A program made the position numbers and the translations under genes. 64,000 nt of DNA from Hermatobates lingyangjiaoensis (taxonomy: Eukaryota > Arthropoda > Insecta > Hemiptera > Hermatobatidae), in NCBI GenBank assembly GCA_026182355.1, contig JAPFBL010000255.1:5643501-5707500 (forward strand), read 5' to 3'. Position 1 is the first letter of the stretch. Each line of letters starts with the position of its first letter. Below the pieces are notes generated by a model, which saw nothing but the letters and a program-made list of their open reading frames with translations, made no database searches and was not told where the DNA came from. Below are positions 36,809-47,161 of this stretch, piece by piece.

Positions 36809-36842
<34 letters not shown>
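36809..36842. repeat. TA dinucleotide microsatellite
   Basis: Seventeen TA units. Confidence 0.9.
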
Positions 36843-36846
<4 letters not shown>

Positions 36847-36984
36847 GGAATGGGAAAATACAATTGAAGCGGACTTATTAAACTCCAGAAGTCATCACTA
36901 GGCAGAGAACAGAATATACGAGTTTAAGTTTTCTAGAATAACAGAAGAGCTTTAATGTTAAAATTATTGCCTGTTATGGACTAG

Positions 36985-37076
36985 AATACAATATACTTTC
37001 ATACAATATCATAGAATACAATATACAATCCAATATACAATACAATACAATATACTATACAATACAATATACGATA
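36985..37076. repeat. irregular ATACA/ATATACA tandem repeat
   Basis: The words ATACA, ATACAATATA and variants repeat over ~90 bp with slips, as expected of an old pentanucleotide satellite. Confidence 0.75.
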
Positions 37077-37079
37077 CCT

Positions 37080-38190
37080 TTCCAAGGTTCAATTTTACCC
37101 AGAAGTAATTATCTACCACAGCAAGAACCATATATCTGTCAAATATCATTAAGACTTGTCAAACAGCGTGACTTTTAATGGTTTACAAAATTTTAAAAAG
37201 CAATGCATACAATCATATTCAGGCAAACATAACCAAATATGGATTCAGAGGGCCTCAAAAATGCCAAAGTCTATTTTTTTCATTAACATTATAGTTTATA
37301 ATAATTAAGTTAAAATAATAGCATGCTAAAATTAGTTCAATATTAACTGCAAAAATTACATATATTTAGAATTATAAATTCAGGAAAAAAATGGAGTGTA
37401 AAAAATCGTAATGGACAATATAAATCCATTTCAGCTATACAGCTAATCGACTCAATAAGAAATAATAATTAGTTATTATTATTATCAAACCTGTAGCATG
37501 TTGATAAACATTAGGTTCAGGCCAATCCACCTAAGAGTTTGGTCAAAAGCTTATAATCTCTGTTTACCATTTACATTGGGTTCGTTAGTCTCAATTAGTA
37601 ATAGTTTGTATTCTTTATATCTCTTAGAGAGGTATTTTACCAATATACTATTGAGTTGGGATTATTAAGTTAAGTTAACTTCGTGAATAAAACACTTCAG
37701 TGTTGAGGGTATACATAGAAGTTAAAGAGAAATTAGTAAACGTTGTTGTTTGTTTCTCGTTAAGAGCAGTGTTAACTGTTGCCCCTTAACATATATTTCT
37801 TCTCATGAGTATGATCGAGACATTCAAAATATCACGAAATGTCTTTTTGACCGTTAGTGTTGCTTTTAAAGTTAATTGATTTTATTGAGAAAGCTAAGTA
37901 TATATTTTGTTTGATTGAAAAGTATGCTAGAAATAGTGACATAGTGAAGTACTAAACGAATTGTCAGTAAGAAGGTAAGTAGTGGCGAAGTACTGATAAA
38001 AAAAATTGGTGTCGTCTACCCTTTACTTTGCCATAAGTCAACGTTTTCGTAAACCTAATTATTAAGTTATCCAATGACTAATAATCATGTAATTTCATTA
38101 TATGATTTACTTCAATATGCCTACCAAAAATTTGTCTATTATAGTGAAAAAATTCAATAAATATATTATAAATTCAATTGTCACAACTCT
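37080..38190. other. AT-rich intergenic DNA, nothing recognised
   Basis: No exon-like segment or named repeat was found, apart from a short ATT run near 37,470. Confidence 0.5.
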
Positions 38191-38195
38191 TGAGG

Positions 38196-38490
38196 GGTCA
38201 GGGTAGCCCAGTGGCAAGGTGCTCATCTCTGGGCAGGTAGAGACGGGATTCAATACAATTCAATACCATTTTTGACTCTGCTTGTTCAATACCATTCACG
38301 TGGGAGATGAACACATCGTCTCCCTCGTAGGGGACGTTAAGCCCTTGGTCCCGGAGTATCATAATAAATCAACATTTGTCAGGTACTCGTTAAAGATCCC
38401 TACTGTATATTCACTTGAGTTGTACAATGTTCATTGTGTGGTGCTCGACCTACGTGTGTTCTCTCGTGGGACCGCTACTGCAAATTAACC
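38196..38490 (+). mobile_element. tRNA-derived SINE, copy 2
   Basis: The head has an A box TAGCCCAGTGG (38,208-38,218) and a damaged B box (GGGATTCAATAC). The body repeats the conserved blocks seen at 25,148-25,560 in the same order. A CAATACCATT-type duplication follows the head. Confidence 0.65.
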
Positions 38491-38983
38491 TAATTGATAA
38501 CTCTTGAAACAAAAACTTAAAAACTATGAATAAAAGTCTCAGACTTTCTGTGAAAGAGCATTTTGAAATCTTCCAAAAAAGTTGAGATGTTGAAAAAAAT
38601 ATAACATGTATCATACTAAAATCTGAAATATATGAATTATCATAGAAACACGAAATCATAAGTCACAGTTGTTTTAATTGTACATTAAACAGACCTTGTT
38701 TTATTGAAAATCCTAAAGTTCTCCCTCTTAATTCTAATATCAGTTTCATAACCACTGCGAATTTTGAAATTTTAAGAATCATTAGTTAATGAAAAATGGA
38801 ACAGAGTTTATAAAGAGCATTCAAGTGTACTTTCATCAATGGAATGCCCAAAAACTATTCAACTCCTCTACTCTATAGGGCTATTTCTGGGTGTACTATC
38901 AAAACGATCCATCAGACAATGTAATCTGTACCGTGTTCAGAAACTTTCGGTTACACATCCACCCATCCACACGCATAGAGATA

Positions 38984-39870
38984 CAGTGGACTCCACTTAA
39001 TGTAATCACGGATAATGTTATCAATCGGTTAATATTATCGGAATTACTGATCCCGGTCCGACATACAATTTACATTAAAAATACGCCGCTTATTGTAATC
39101 AGTACATTGGTTATCGTGATACATTTTCTTTCAAACCAGAGGATTTTTTTCGTTGAGTTCAGTCCCATCGTAAATGCCCAGTGAGAAGTTGTTTTTCTAA
39201 GAATTCTGATTTTGTCTCCGGCAAAGCAAGAGATAAGATTTCCTTATGTAAATGCTTTTCTTCAGTTCTCTTCTTGTTTAACTAGCACCTGAATCACTCA
39301 GTTTCAGTTACTGTACCAGAATACTATAGCAGTTTCGACAAGTGATCTGACGCATAGATCAAAGCCTCTGTGACAGTGACTTCTTGTTTTTATTGATTTC
39401 CTTACCCCTTCAAGATTAAGAAACGCAGATATTTAAGCATCAAAGAAAAAGCTGTAATTATAGAGATTTGTTTATTATAAGTTGTTACTAATTATAAGTT
39501 GTCTAATATGGGGCAAATGAGGTTGCTGCAAAACTGCAAATATCCCAGCCGCTTCGATACAAAATTTTAAAAAGCCGCACAAGCCTCGAGATGGACATCA
39601 AAGGAAACCAAAACTTGTTGTCCAAAAGAACAAGGACTGGAAAAGGCACTTAAGTCTAATTCACCTTGAAAATATGGTTTACAAATGTCCGAGAAGATGA
39701 CTTGGAAGCATGTTTCGGAAGAAACAATTCAAAACTGTTTTGAAGAAAGGTGGTGTGTATCACTAGAACCACAATAATAAAGGACATTGTTACTGAAAAA
39801 CCAAGTGACATGACCGCTAGCCGACTTAGAACTTTTTGTACGGATTATTTGGAAACATTTGGAACTATTT
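38984..39870 (+). mobile_element. pogo/Tigger-like DNA transposon relic
   Basis: It begins with CAGTGGACTCCACTTAATGT next to TA, the usual pogo/Tigger terminus and target. Around 39,420-39,600 frames broken by shifts read RRYLSIKEKAVIIE and further helix-turn-helix-like words, and near 39,690-39,760 TWKHVSEETIQNCFE, a hallmark of the C-terminal part of Tigger DDE transposases. The DDE core between them is deleted and a matching right TIR was not found. Confidence 0.65.
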
Positions 39871-41640
39871 AAGGGAATATGATATGAGTATTTGAATTTC
39901 AGTAATTATTCGAGTTTGAATGTGTTTTTTTGAACAGGGAGATTACATCCTTTTTTATTTTATCGTACTGATTTTGTGAAATAATTGTAGAATTTTAATA
40001 AATATTTTGCTATATAAATAATAGGTTATAATATAAGAACAGTACAATGTATTACGAATGACATTTTAGAAATGTACATATTTAGGGAATGATTTCTTAC
40101 TTGCAAACATGCAAGTGTTTATTTTTATTTGGTTACTGTCATGAAGAATAGTAAATATAAAAAAAAAACTTGTTTGATAGATTTATATCTTTTGTGGCCT
40201 TCTCAATCTATTTATTAATATTGGTTTTAGCGTTCCAGGGTAGTCGTTTATACAATTTTTTTTAAGCAATCCACAAGTCGTATTGTTTGACGAAACTAAG
40301 TGAGACTAGATAGACAAATTGAAAAAAAAACCTTTATTCTTTTATTTTGTTCTTGATCCAGTCAAAGTCTTTATTCATTTTGGGTAACATTGAAGCAAGG
40401 ATTCAACATTAACATATAACTTTACCGATTTTATGTTAAAATGGAAAGTAATTTTAACTCATTTTTCTTAATCTTTAAGAACTTCTTGAAGTTCATGTTC
40501 TTAAAGATTTTAATTAAGGAACCAAATCAGTGATTTTAATAATACATTTGCTTATAGTATTGTTGGATACAGACCACATCAGATTTTTCTAATAAGTAAC
40601 TTATTCTTTAGTTTTTAAATATGGAATTTTCCCACGGGAATGGCCAGATATGCATTCTTTAAAATAACTTTAAATAATTCTAGTTATTTCTATTCATGTC
40701 ATGGAAAAATAAGCTTTATTCTTAATTTATTCAAAAGTAATTTTTTATTTCTAAATATTACTTTCAGTTGGAGGGTGCAGAATAGCACTTGCATTCTGCA
40801 AGTGGTCATCATTATTTTTGAATGCAGACCACTGGGCCAACTTTAGACCTGATTTGAATAGATTACCAACGCCTGTGAGCTGGCACAGCCTGTGGTATCG
40901 ATCAATGTTTATTATTTAGAACTAAATTTGAACGGAGATGTTGTGCAAGCTTTGGAGAATCGATAGTGGCGAGTTTGGCACTGATGCGTCTCTTTCGCTT
41001 GGACTGCAAATATCATTCAATGCTTCTTTTGTCAAATATAGACCTGGAAGAGAGATCCACAAGAAATGATTCACGACCAGGCAAGTGTTTACAAGCATAG
41101 GCTGGTCAGTTGTCTGGTGGAGCTCTCCAGATCTATATTTAGTGGCTGAGTCACCCTTACTCCAGTCAGCCTGGCTCCAACACCTCCATTACTCTACGTA
41201 AACTTGCCCAACATCCCTTCCAAGCCGACTCTAAACTTCTTTGACGGCTTTCAATAAGGGTCACTTAAATCTCGCTTAAGCACTTCCCCTCTTTTGCACC
41301 ACATCCATTATATATCATCTAAAGTAACAATTATAAAGAATTTAATATGACAATTTTATCAGAAAAAGGTTTTAGTCCTAAAAGATTAAAAAAAAATCAT
41401 TTCAAACCTTCAAAATTGATATTATGAACTAACAATCAATTCCTCTTTTTAATGAAAGATTTTTATTCATAAACAAAAACTTCAAGACGTTTTCCAATAA
41501 CTCCCAGAAAACTCTCCACATTCTACAAAGTACGACATTTTCCAAGTTGCTGTGCTAAGTGATTAATCATTTATGATTTTCAACTATTCATTTTCTTCAC
41601 CTATTTCAATATTATTAACTAAGTAAATTTTAATTCAGAA
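39870..41640. other. repeat-like but unclassified DNA
   Basis: Mostly AT-rich. The stretch 40,760-41,300 is richer in G+C and includes a perfect 8-bp hairpin (CACTTGCA / TGCAAGTG near 40,790), so it is probably an old repeat, but no family or frame was recognised. Confidence 0.35.
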
Positions 41641-41649
41641 TTTGTACAC

Positions 41650-41765
41650 TCAGTGCTGTGTTTATATGTGAAAAAATAATAAACTCTCCACATAAAAATG
41701 GTTTATACAAACAACGTGTTTATTATTGATGGAATATGCAATTTACTTCTTCAGGTTAAATGAAT
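41650..41765 (-). repeat. eroded group-A Penelope end fragment
   Basis: Minus-strand reading gives CCTGAAGAAG, then AAACACGTTGTTTG and GTGGAGAGTTTATT, which parallels the GAAACGCGTTGTT and GTGTGGAGACTT order of the copies at 26.2 and 26.5 kb. Confidence 0.45.
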
Positions 41766-43029
41766 TATTTTGATAAATGAACAGGAGGACTGGATTTCTT
41801 TCTAACCATCACAGCAGAAAAGAACTACTTGCTGAAATGCGTTGTTTTTATAAAACAAAATGGCATGTAGTTTCTTATTTTGCGAATGTAATTCAATTGA
41901 TTCTGTTTATCTTTAGTGTTCTTTCATTTCTGCTGAAATATAAGAGAATCATATTTCTGTTTTTAGACATTTTTTTCATCTTTAAAAATCCACTTAATTA
42001 AAGATAATTATGTATTATTAACAAAGATTTCGTAATTTTTTGATGGCAGTAAAGGTCCTAATTTGTGACATAAATAAGTGTTCATAGGATAATCAACTAT
42101 GTGGTTTTATTGGCGAAATTGTTTCAAAGGAAAAAAAAAACAGTGTAGTTTATTTCGAAAATTTAAAAAAAGATTCAGCTACCAATTATAGAATATTAAA
42201 ATTTTACATAAACTATCCACCTAAAATTGATATGTTAACGTGAAAATTTCATAACTTTCGTTCCCAGAAGAAGGAATATGACACTAAAATAATATTTTTC
42301 ATTAGAATGGAGGCAAAATATTTATTAAGTTTAAAAGGTTATTTCAAAATTATTGTTGACGACTCTCAATGGATTAATTTGTTATGTAAAAAATGTAAAA
42401 TTTAAGATTTATTAAAGTAAATTCTATATGGTCGATAGATTTTGGCATACCACAAGTGATTGCATATTTCTTATTAGTTGAATAATGGTACATAATTATC
42501 AATATATATAATATTAATAGTTATTAGTTTGATATACAAACATTAGTACGATTTGATATACTGCTTTGATAATAGTGTATCTTTATTTTTTAACAAATAC
42601 AATCATAGGGATATTTTGTACTACTTAACATATTAGTACTAGGGGTAAATTGTTATATTGGCACTAGTATAGTGGTTATGAAACATTATGTAGGTCATTT
42701 CGTCCGCTTTATATTTTGATGTCCTCAGAATAATTTGTTGACCATACCTGCGGGGTGGCTGGCTGAGTGCCTTTTGATACTGTTGTAGAAACCCTACTTG
42801 TCGCCATTTGAACAATCTTAAAGATGTTTAGTAGACATATTGCTTTATGCAAAACCCTAACTATCCATCAATTCTGGTAATTTTAGAAACTTTAGTTTTG
42901 TGTCAAGTATTACTTTAATATCAAATTTCATACTAAAATACCATCAACATAGAATATTGGAAGAGGAAACATTATTATATTCATGCATATTGTTAATACC
43001 AGTAAGGTTAGTATGATAGTATGGTTGGT

Positions 43030-43105
43030 ATAATTAATATAGGAACTCTCCCTTTCGAAGAAGGGAGGGTAACGCCCGAAACCGGTCGGAAAACTCCGAC
43101 AGCAT
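43030..43105 (+). repeat. hammerhead-like terminal segment of a further Penelope-like group
   Basis: CGAAGAAGGGAGGGTAACGC continues into CCGAAACCGGTC. The GGG and CCC arms form a short stem II, GAAA is at 43,078-43,081, and a minimal stem III (A-C, loop CG, G-U) is followed by C, the preferred cleavage-site base. The first core half reads TCGAAGA instead of CUGANGA. A separate 5-bp hairpin (GTCGG / CCGAC) follows at 43,086-43,101. No coding part is attached. Confidence 0.45.
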
Positions 43106-43666
43106 TGTACGAGGTATAGTGGTTTATTCTGTTTCTAGTATAAAACATTTTTATGTTATGTTCATTAATACTATATTCCACCTATAGATACTTATCAGCT
43201 TGTTTCGTAGAAGTTATAATTATCAAAATAGAAAAACTCTGTTTTAAGTAAATAAGTTAATTTAGTTGATTGTCAGTGAACTTGACAATACGTTTACTTA
43301 AAAGAAAAATATAGACTATTCCATATTTTTTCAATGTTTTTCTTTACCTTATTTGTTCTTGTTTGAAGAAATTTATCAATTTGGTATACTTTGAGAACAG
43401 ATCTTTATTGTTTAAAGTCATTTAAACATTGTCTATTATAATTTCTCTTGGAAACTATAAAGTTTTTCAGTTCAACCTTGCTTGATCTGTAATATTGATT
43501 AAAAGTTTGAACTAACCTTGTCAAAATAACTTTTGCATATATTTGCAGCAACTAGCTTTAACAAGTAACAATAAAAGCTGTTTAATTTGTTTCCTTTTTA
43601 CTGTGTTTCTGTTTTGCAAATATTTAGTATAAAAAGACTATTATTAAAAAACCATTACAGGATTGA

Positions 43667-43792
43667 GAAGGTTTCCACTCGCTATACAATTAATGGTATC
43701 CCTCCGAAATGTTCATTATCACAGATGTCAAGTCCTCTGGCTTTAATAGGAAGAATCGTAATATGTTCTAGTACTGTACTCTTATGTGTTTA
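43667..43792 (+). CDS. possible orphan terminal exon, uncertain
   Basis: After a CCATTACAG acceptor-like site (to about 43,661) a frame reads RIEKVSTRYTINGIPPKCSL and then a hydrophobic tail ending LIGRIVICSSTVLLCV at a stop. Codon content is less AT-biased than its surroundings. No partner exon was found, so this may be chance or part of a gene whose other exons are outside the window or unrecognised. Confidence 0.15.
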
Positions 43793-44117
43793 AAATATTT
43801 TGGGGTGTGTAAAAGGTTGTTGATTATGTAAAATCTATAATAATTTTCTTTTCTGTTGTGAAATTTTCTAGTACGTTTTTATATGTAAACATAATATTGG
43901 TACAATCAAAATTTTAAAAGTAAAATGACATAAAAACTATGCCTCTTTTTGACAAGTTTTAATAATCTGTTTGTAATATTTTATAGTTTATACTATTTAT
44001 TGTATGTATACTATGTTTATTCTCTTGAAATATTCAAATGATATAACAAACATTTTTGCCTACTATGATCATCAACACCTATATATATGCAGAAGAAGCA
44101 CAATAAACACGTGTTAC

Positions 44118-44336
44118 AATCAACTTTAAACACACAAGGGGAAAGAAAAACAATAGAAATAAATGCTCTGAGGCCTTTCACTTTATGGTCATCATAGAGA
44201 TTTAAGAAAGTAAAAGCAAAGAAGATATCATGATTAACTTCTTAGTTTTTATTTTGTTTACTTTCTGATGACATAAAGTGAAAGGCCTAAGAACATTTAT
44301 TTCTATTATTTTCCTTTTTCCTTGTGATTTGAACTT
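44118..44336. repeat. palindromic pair with hammerhead-like core (P6)
   Basis: Arms of ~85 bp share AGAAATAAATG and AGGCCTTTCACTTTATG. The right arm has CTGATGA at 44,265-44,271, then ACTT-like pairing and GAAA at 44,280-44,283 with minimal stem III (A-G, loop GC, C-U). Stem II is weak. The interior itself folds back (AGAAAGTAAA ... TTTACTTTCT). TA-rich words lie on both outer sides. The left flank is the same as that of P4. Confidence 0.6.
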
Positions 44337-44959
44337 CACCTATATGTATATACAGAATACTGAAAATTGTAGTAGTGCATTATTCTCTTATTAAGATGTG
44401 AGCGTTGAAAGCTATACTGTATGAGTATTTCAAATTACGAATGTAAATTTCTGATAGCAAGAAACAACGAATTACTGTTGAAAGATGGCAAGAATATTTA
44501 TTTGAAAATAAATCAATGCTTAGTCAAGGAAATTGAATGACTTGGATTTTGTGGAATGTAATATGTAATTACTGAGTTTTTTAGACCATAAGTAGAAGAG
44601 GAGTGACGGTGTCTTAACAGAAAATGAACTTGGGGAAGGAATGGTTACAGTACTGATCTATGACAGAGCAAGGAGGTGGCTGAGGAGATAGGGTTAATCG
44701 AGAGTATTCTGCTTTTTAAAATAATTTCAAAGTTTGGTTCAAAATCCATAATAATTAGAGTTGAATAACAGAAATGATTTTATGAATATATAGATATACT
44801 TTTTTCATTGTGACATAATTAGTTAGTTATTAGGTAATTCAAATGTGCACTAATCACATAAAAAACTGGTAATTCTGATAAATAAGTACATTTGATTAAA
44901 TTTTTACTCGTACACTAAATTTATCTCCTTCTGGGAAGATCTATATTGAGGATCAATGG

Positions 44960-45405
44960 AATTCGAATGTTCCGTGTTCAAACCTCAATCAGATCCTAAC
45001 CCTAACTCTTATCTACCTTATGAACTTCAGAGGAGGTATATATCTGCCGGCTTGGTTACTCATCGTCTCCCAAGAGTCATTGCCAAGGACTCATTCATAA
45101 TTTTTTCTCTTTTTTTTTAAATTATATTTTCAACTATTAATGATTTGAAAATAATAGTTGACCAACATACAACTATTTATTTTTTCGTTTATTTTGTTAC
45201 ACTTTTTATTATTTCTTTTCCTGAATTGTTGCTCTTCGATTTTTTTTTAATTTTTATTCCTTCTTTTACTAGCTCTTTAGTTTATTTTCCTTGCCTTGCA
45301 GTAGCACTGTTGATCTACTGGACCTTGTGTGTAGTCTTTACCTGAGGGCCTTGAGCGACACTTCTACATTGATGACTACGAGAGTCAAAATATAGAAGTA
45401 AGTTG
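44960..45405 (+). mobile_element. group-C Penelope-like element, 3' end copy
   Basis: A frame near 45,020-45,080 reads TSEEVYICRL, matching the group-C stretch RASEEAYICLL at 33.3 kb. The following T-rich region and the closing block (ATTGATGACTACGAGAGTCA then AAATATAGAAGTAAG) are collinear with 33,400-33,610. Its hammerhead-like core is TTGATGA with AAAA in place of GAAA. It faces the group-B element across a TA run. Confidence 0.5.
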
Positions 45406-45480
45406 TGTCAGTTCTCTTATCTTTTCTTTCTGTGTATTTTGACTAGTTGTTCTCGTGAACAGTTTCTTTTTTGTTTATAT

Positions 45481-45487
45481 TTATATA

Positions 45488-45531
<44 letters not shown>
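45481..45531. repeat. TA dinucleotide microsatellite
   Basis: About 50 bp of TA units with one ATTA interruption, lying between two oppositely oriented Penelope ends. Confidence 0.9.
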
Positions 45532-45589
45532 CAGATTCAATAATATATCGACCGTTTGATAGAATAGGTGTGTTCTCTAATCGGGGTTC

Positions 45590-47161
45590 GGTCAATTTTC
45601 CAGGATAAAAAATCAAACTCTCGTTGCCAACGTTTCGGTTTTATTTAAAACCTTTTTCATAGGCCTACAAACAAAGGATAATAAGAAATCACATATCAAC
45701 ATCAAACATATACACAATATGAAAATGGATTGTTACAACTCATGAATATTACAAGCAGAAATATTTCAGAGATACATAAAACAATATTACTTACAGAAGT
45801 AAGAATTTTTTAACTAAGAAAATGAAATTTACATTATTTAAAGGAACAACAATGTTAGCCGGACAAAACCTTCGACTAGACTAATAAGATAACATTACAA
45901 ATAACCTCAACACTGTTCACTCAAGGGAACTAAATAAATCAAATTTCACTAAACCTCAGCACAACACTCCAGAATAAATATTACTTAAATTAGTAATATC
46001 ACTTCTATGATTAATCGAACTTAGATCCTTTTTAATATATAACATCTCAAGTGTCTTCCTTCTTTGCTCATCTTTTTCTTTTTCTATTATAGTTGTATCT
46101 TCAAAATCGAACGTGTGACCTTCGTTTATTGCATGCCCAGCTAAGGCTGTTGCGTTACTTTTATTTGTTCTTATGGAATAATTATGTTGGTACAACCTTT
46201 CTTTGAGAAAACGACTAGTTTCACCATAGTAACACTTGTCACAGTCTTTACATTTGATGGCATAAATGAGGTTACTTTGTAACTCCTTCGGTATTTTTTC
46301 TTTCAAATTTGAAAATAAAGATTTATTTTTTCTTTTATTATAAAATGCCAGTGTAACTTCAGGTACGTTTCGTTTGAACACTTTTCTAATTGATTGTGAT
46401 AAGCCCTCAACATAAGGAAATTTGAAATACTTCCTATTTATAACTTCCAGTTCAGCATGATCTTCATTTGAATGTGCTGGTTGCTGTCTTAAATATCTTA
46501 ACCAATATCGTTCAACTAAGTTCTTCGGATAACAATTTTTCTGTAACAATAATTTCACCCTTTTCTTATTTTCATTTAGAAAACATGGACTACTTATTTC
46601 AATAACTTTTTTAACCAAATTTTGGACGCAATTTAATTTTTGGTTTATAGCATGAGAAGAATGGTAGTTCAGGATTCTTGCAGCACTGGTAGGTTTTTTA
46701 AACCAATCCGTTAAGATATTGCCATTTTCACCTCTTATAACTTTCACATCTAAGAATGGCAGATTTCCATCTTTCTCTACTTCACAAGTGAATTGTAGAC
46801 GATTATGAAAAGAATTAAATATATTTAATACATTCTCTTCTTCTTCCTTTTCAATAATTAAAAACAAATCGTCCACATATAATTTAATAAATTTCACCTT
46901 CGTACCTAATTTATTGATACTGTTTTCCAATAGTTCAATCATAACTATATTTGCGAGAACTGGTGAAATTGGTGATCCCATTGGTAATCCATATTTTTGT
47001 TTATAAATAGTACCATCAAAGGTGAAATACCTTGCTTCACATATAAGGTCCAGTATAGAAAGGAAAACCTTTTTCGACATTCCAACCTGTGAACTAATCT
47101 TATTCCACTGTTTATCTACGTCAAGCTTCGAAATTAAAATCTTACAATGGAATAGCACCAA
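45590..47161 (-). mobile_element. group-B Penelope-like element (ORF plus 3' hammerhead-like end)
   Basis: This spans the 401-codon protein frame (45,956-47,161) and the 3' region. About 45,600-45,665 reads on the minus strand CCTATGAAAAAGGTTTTAAA and AATAAAACCGAAACGTTGG. GGTTTT / AAAACC forms a perfect 6-bp stem II, GAAA follows, and the CUGANGA half has lost one base (CTATGAA). The 5' part of the element (first RT motifs) is replaced by an inverted copy that starts at about 47,140. Confidence 0.8.
45956..47161 (-). CDS. Penelope-like reverse transcriptase with GIY-YIG endonuclease, N-terminally truncated
   Basis: An open frame of 401 codons without stops. RT motifs are YGLPMGSPISPVLANI (residues 57-72; the GMP-loop motif of PLEs) and the catalytic KLYVDDLFLI (YVDD at 95-98), followed by LPFLDVKV and the thumb. 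The C-terminal GIY-YIG nuclease covers ~299-385: LIYAIKCKDC, CYYGETSRFLKERL, AGHAINEGHTFDF (PLE-type His motif) and the probable catalytic Glu in TLEMLYIKKDL (~372). The RT and EN order is that of canonical endonuclease-positive Penelope elements. About the first 13 residues are junction sequence and the fingers subdomain is missing, so this copy cannot make a full enzyme. The fingers (VKLHKPGFPLRPIVSFIGS) are found only on the facing copy at 47.15 kb. Confidence 0.85.
   Translation of the reverse strand: MVLFHCKILISKLDVDKQWNKISSQVGMSKKVFLSILDLICEARYFTFDGTIYKQKYGLPMGSPISPVLANIVMIELLENSINKLGTKVKFIKLYVDDLFLIIEKEEEENVLNIFNSFHNRLQFTCEVEKDGNLPFLDVKVIRGENGNILTDWFKKPTSAARILNYHSSHAINQKLNCVQNLVKKVIEISSPCFLNENKKRVKLLLQKNCYPKNLVERYWLRYLRQQPAHSNEDHAELEVINRKYFKFPYVEGLSQSIRKVFKRNVPEVTLAFYNKRKNKSLFSNLKEKIPKELQSNLIYAIKCKDCDKCYYGETSRFLKERLYQHNYSIRTNKSNATALAGHAINEGHTFDFEDTTIIEKEKDEQRRKTLEMLYIKKDLSSINHRSDITNLSNIYSGVLC

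Noticed and set aside
36809..37076. CRISPR-like or satellite array
   Set aside because: Simple TA and ATACA repeats without spacers; ordinary eukaryotic microsatellites.
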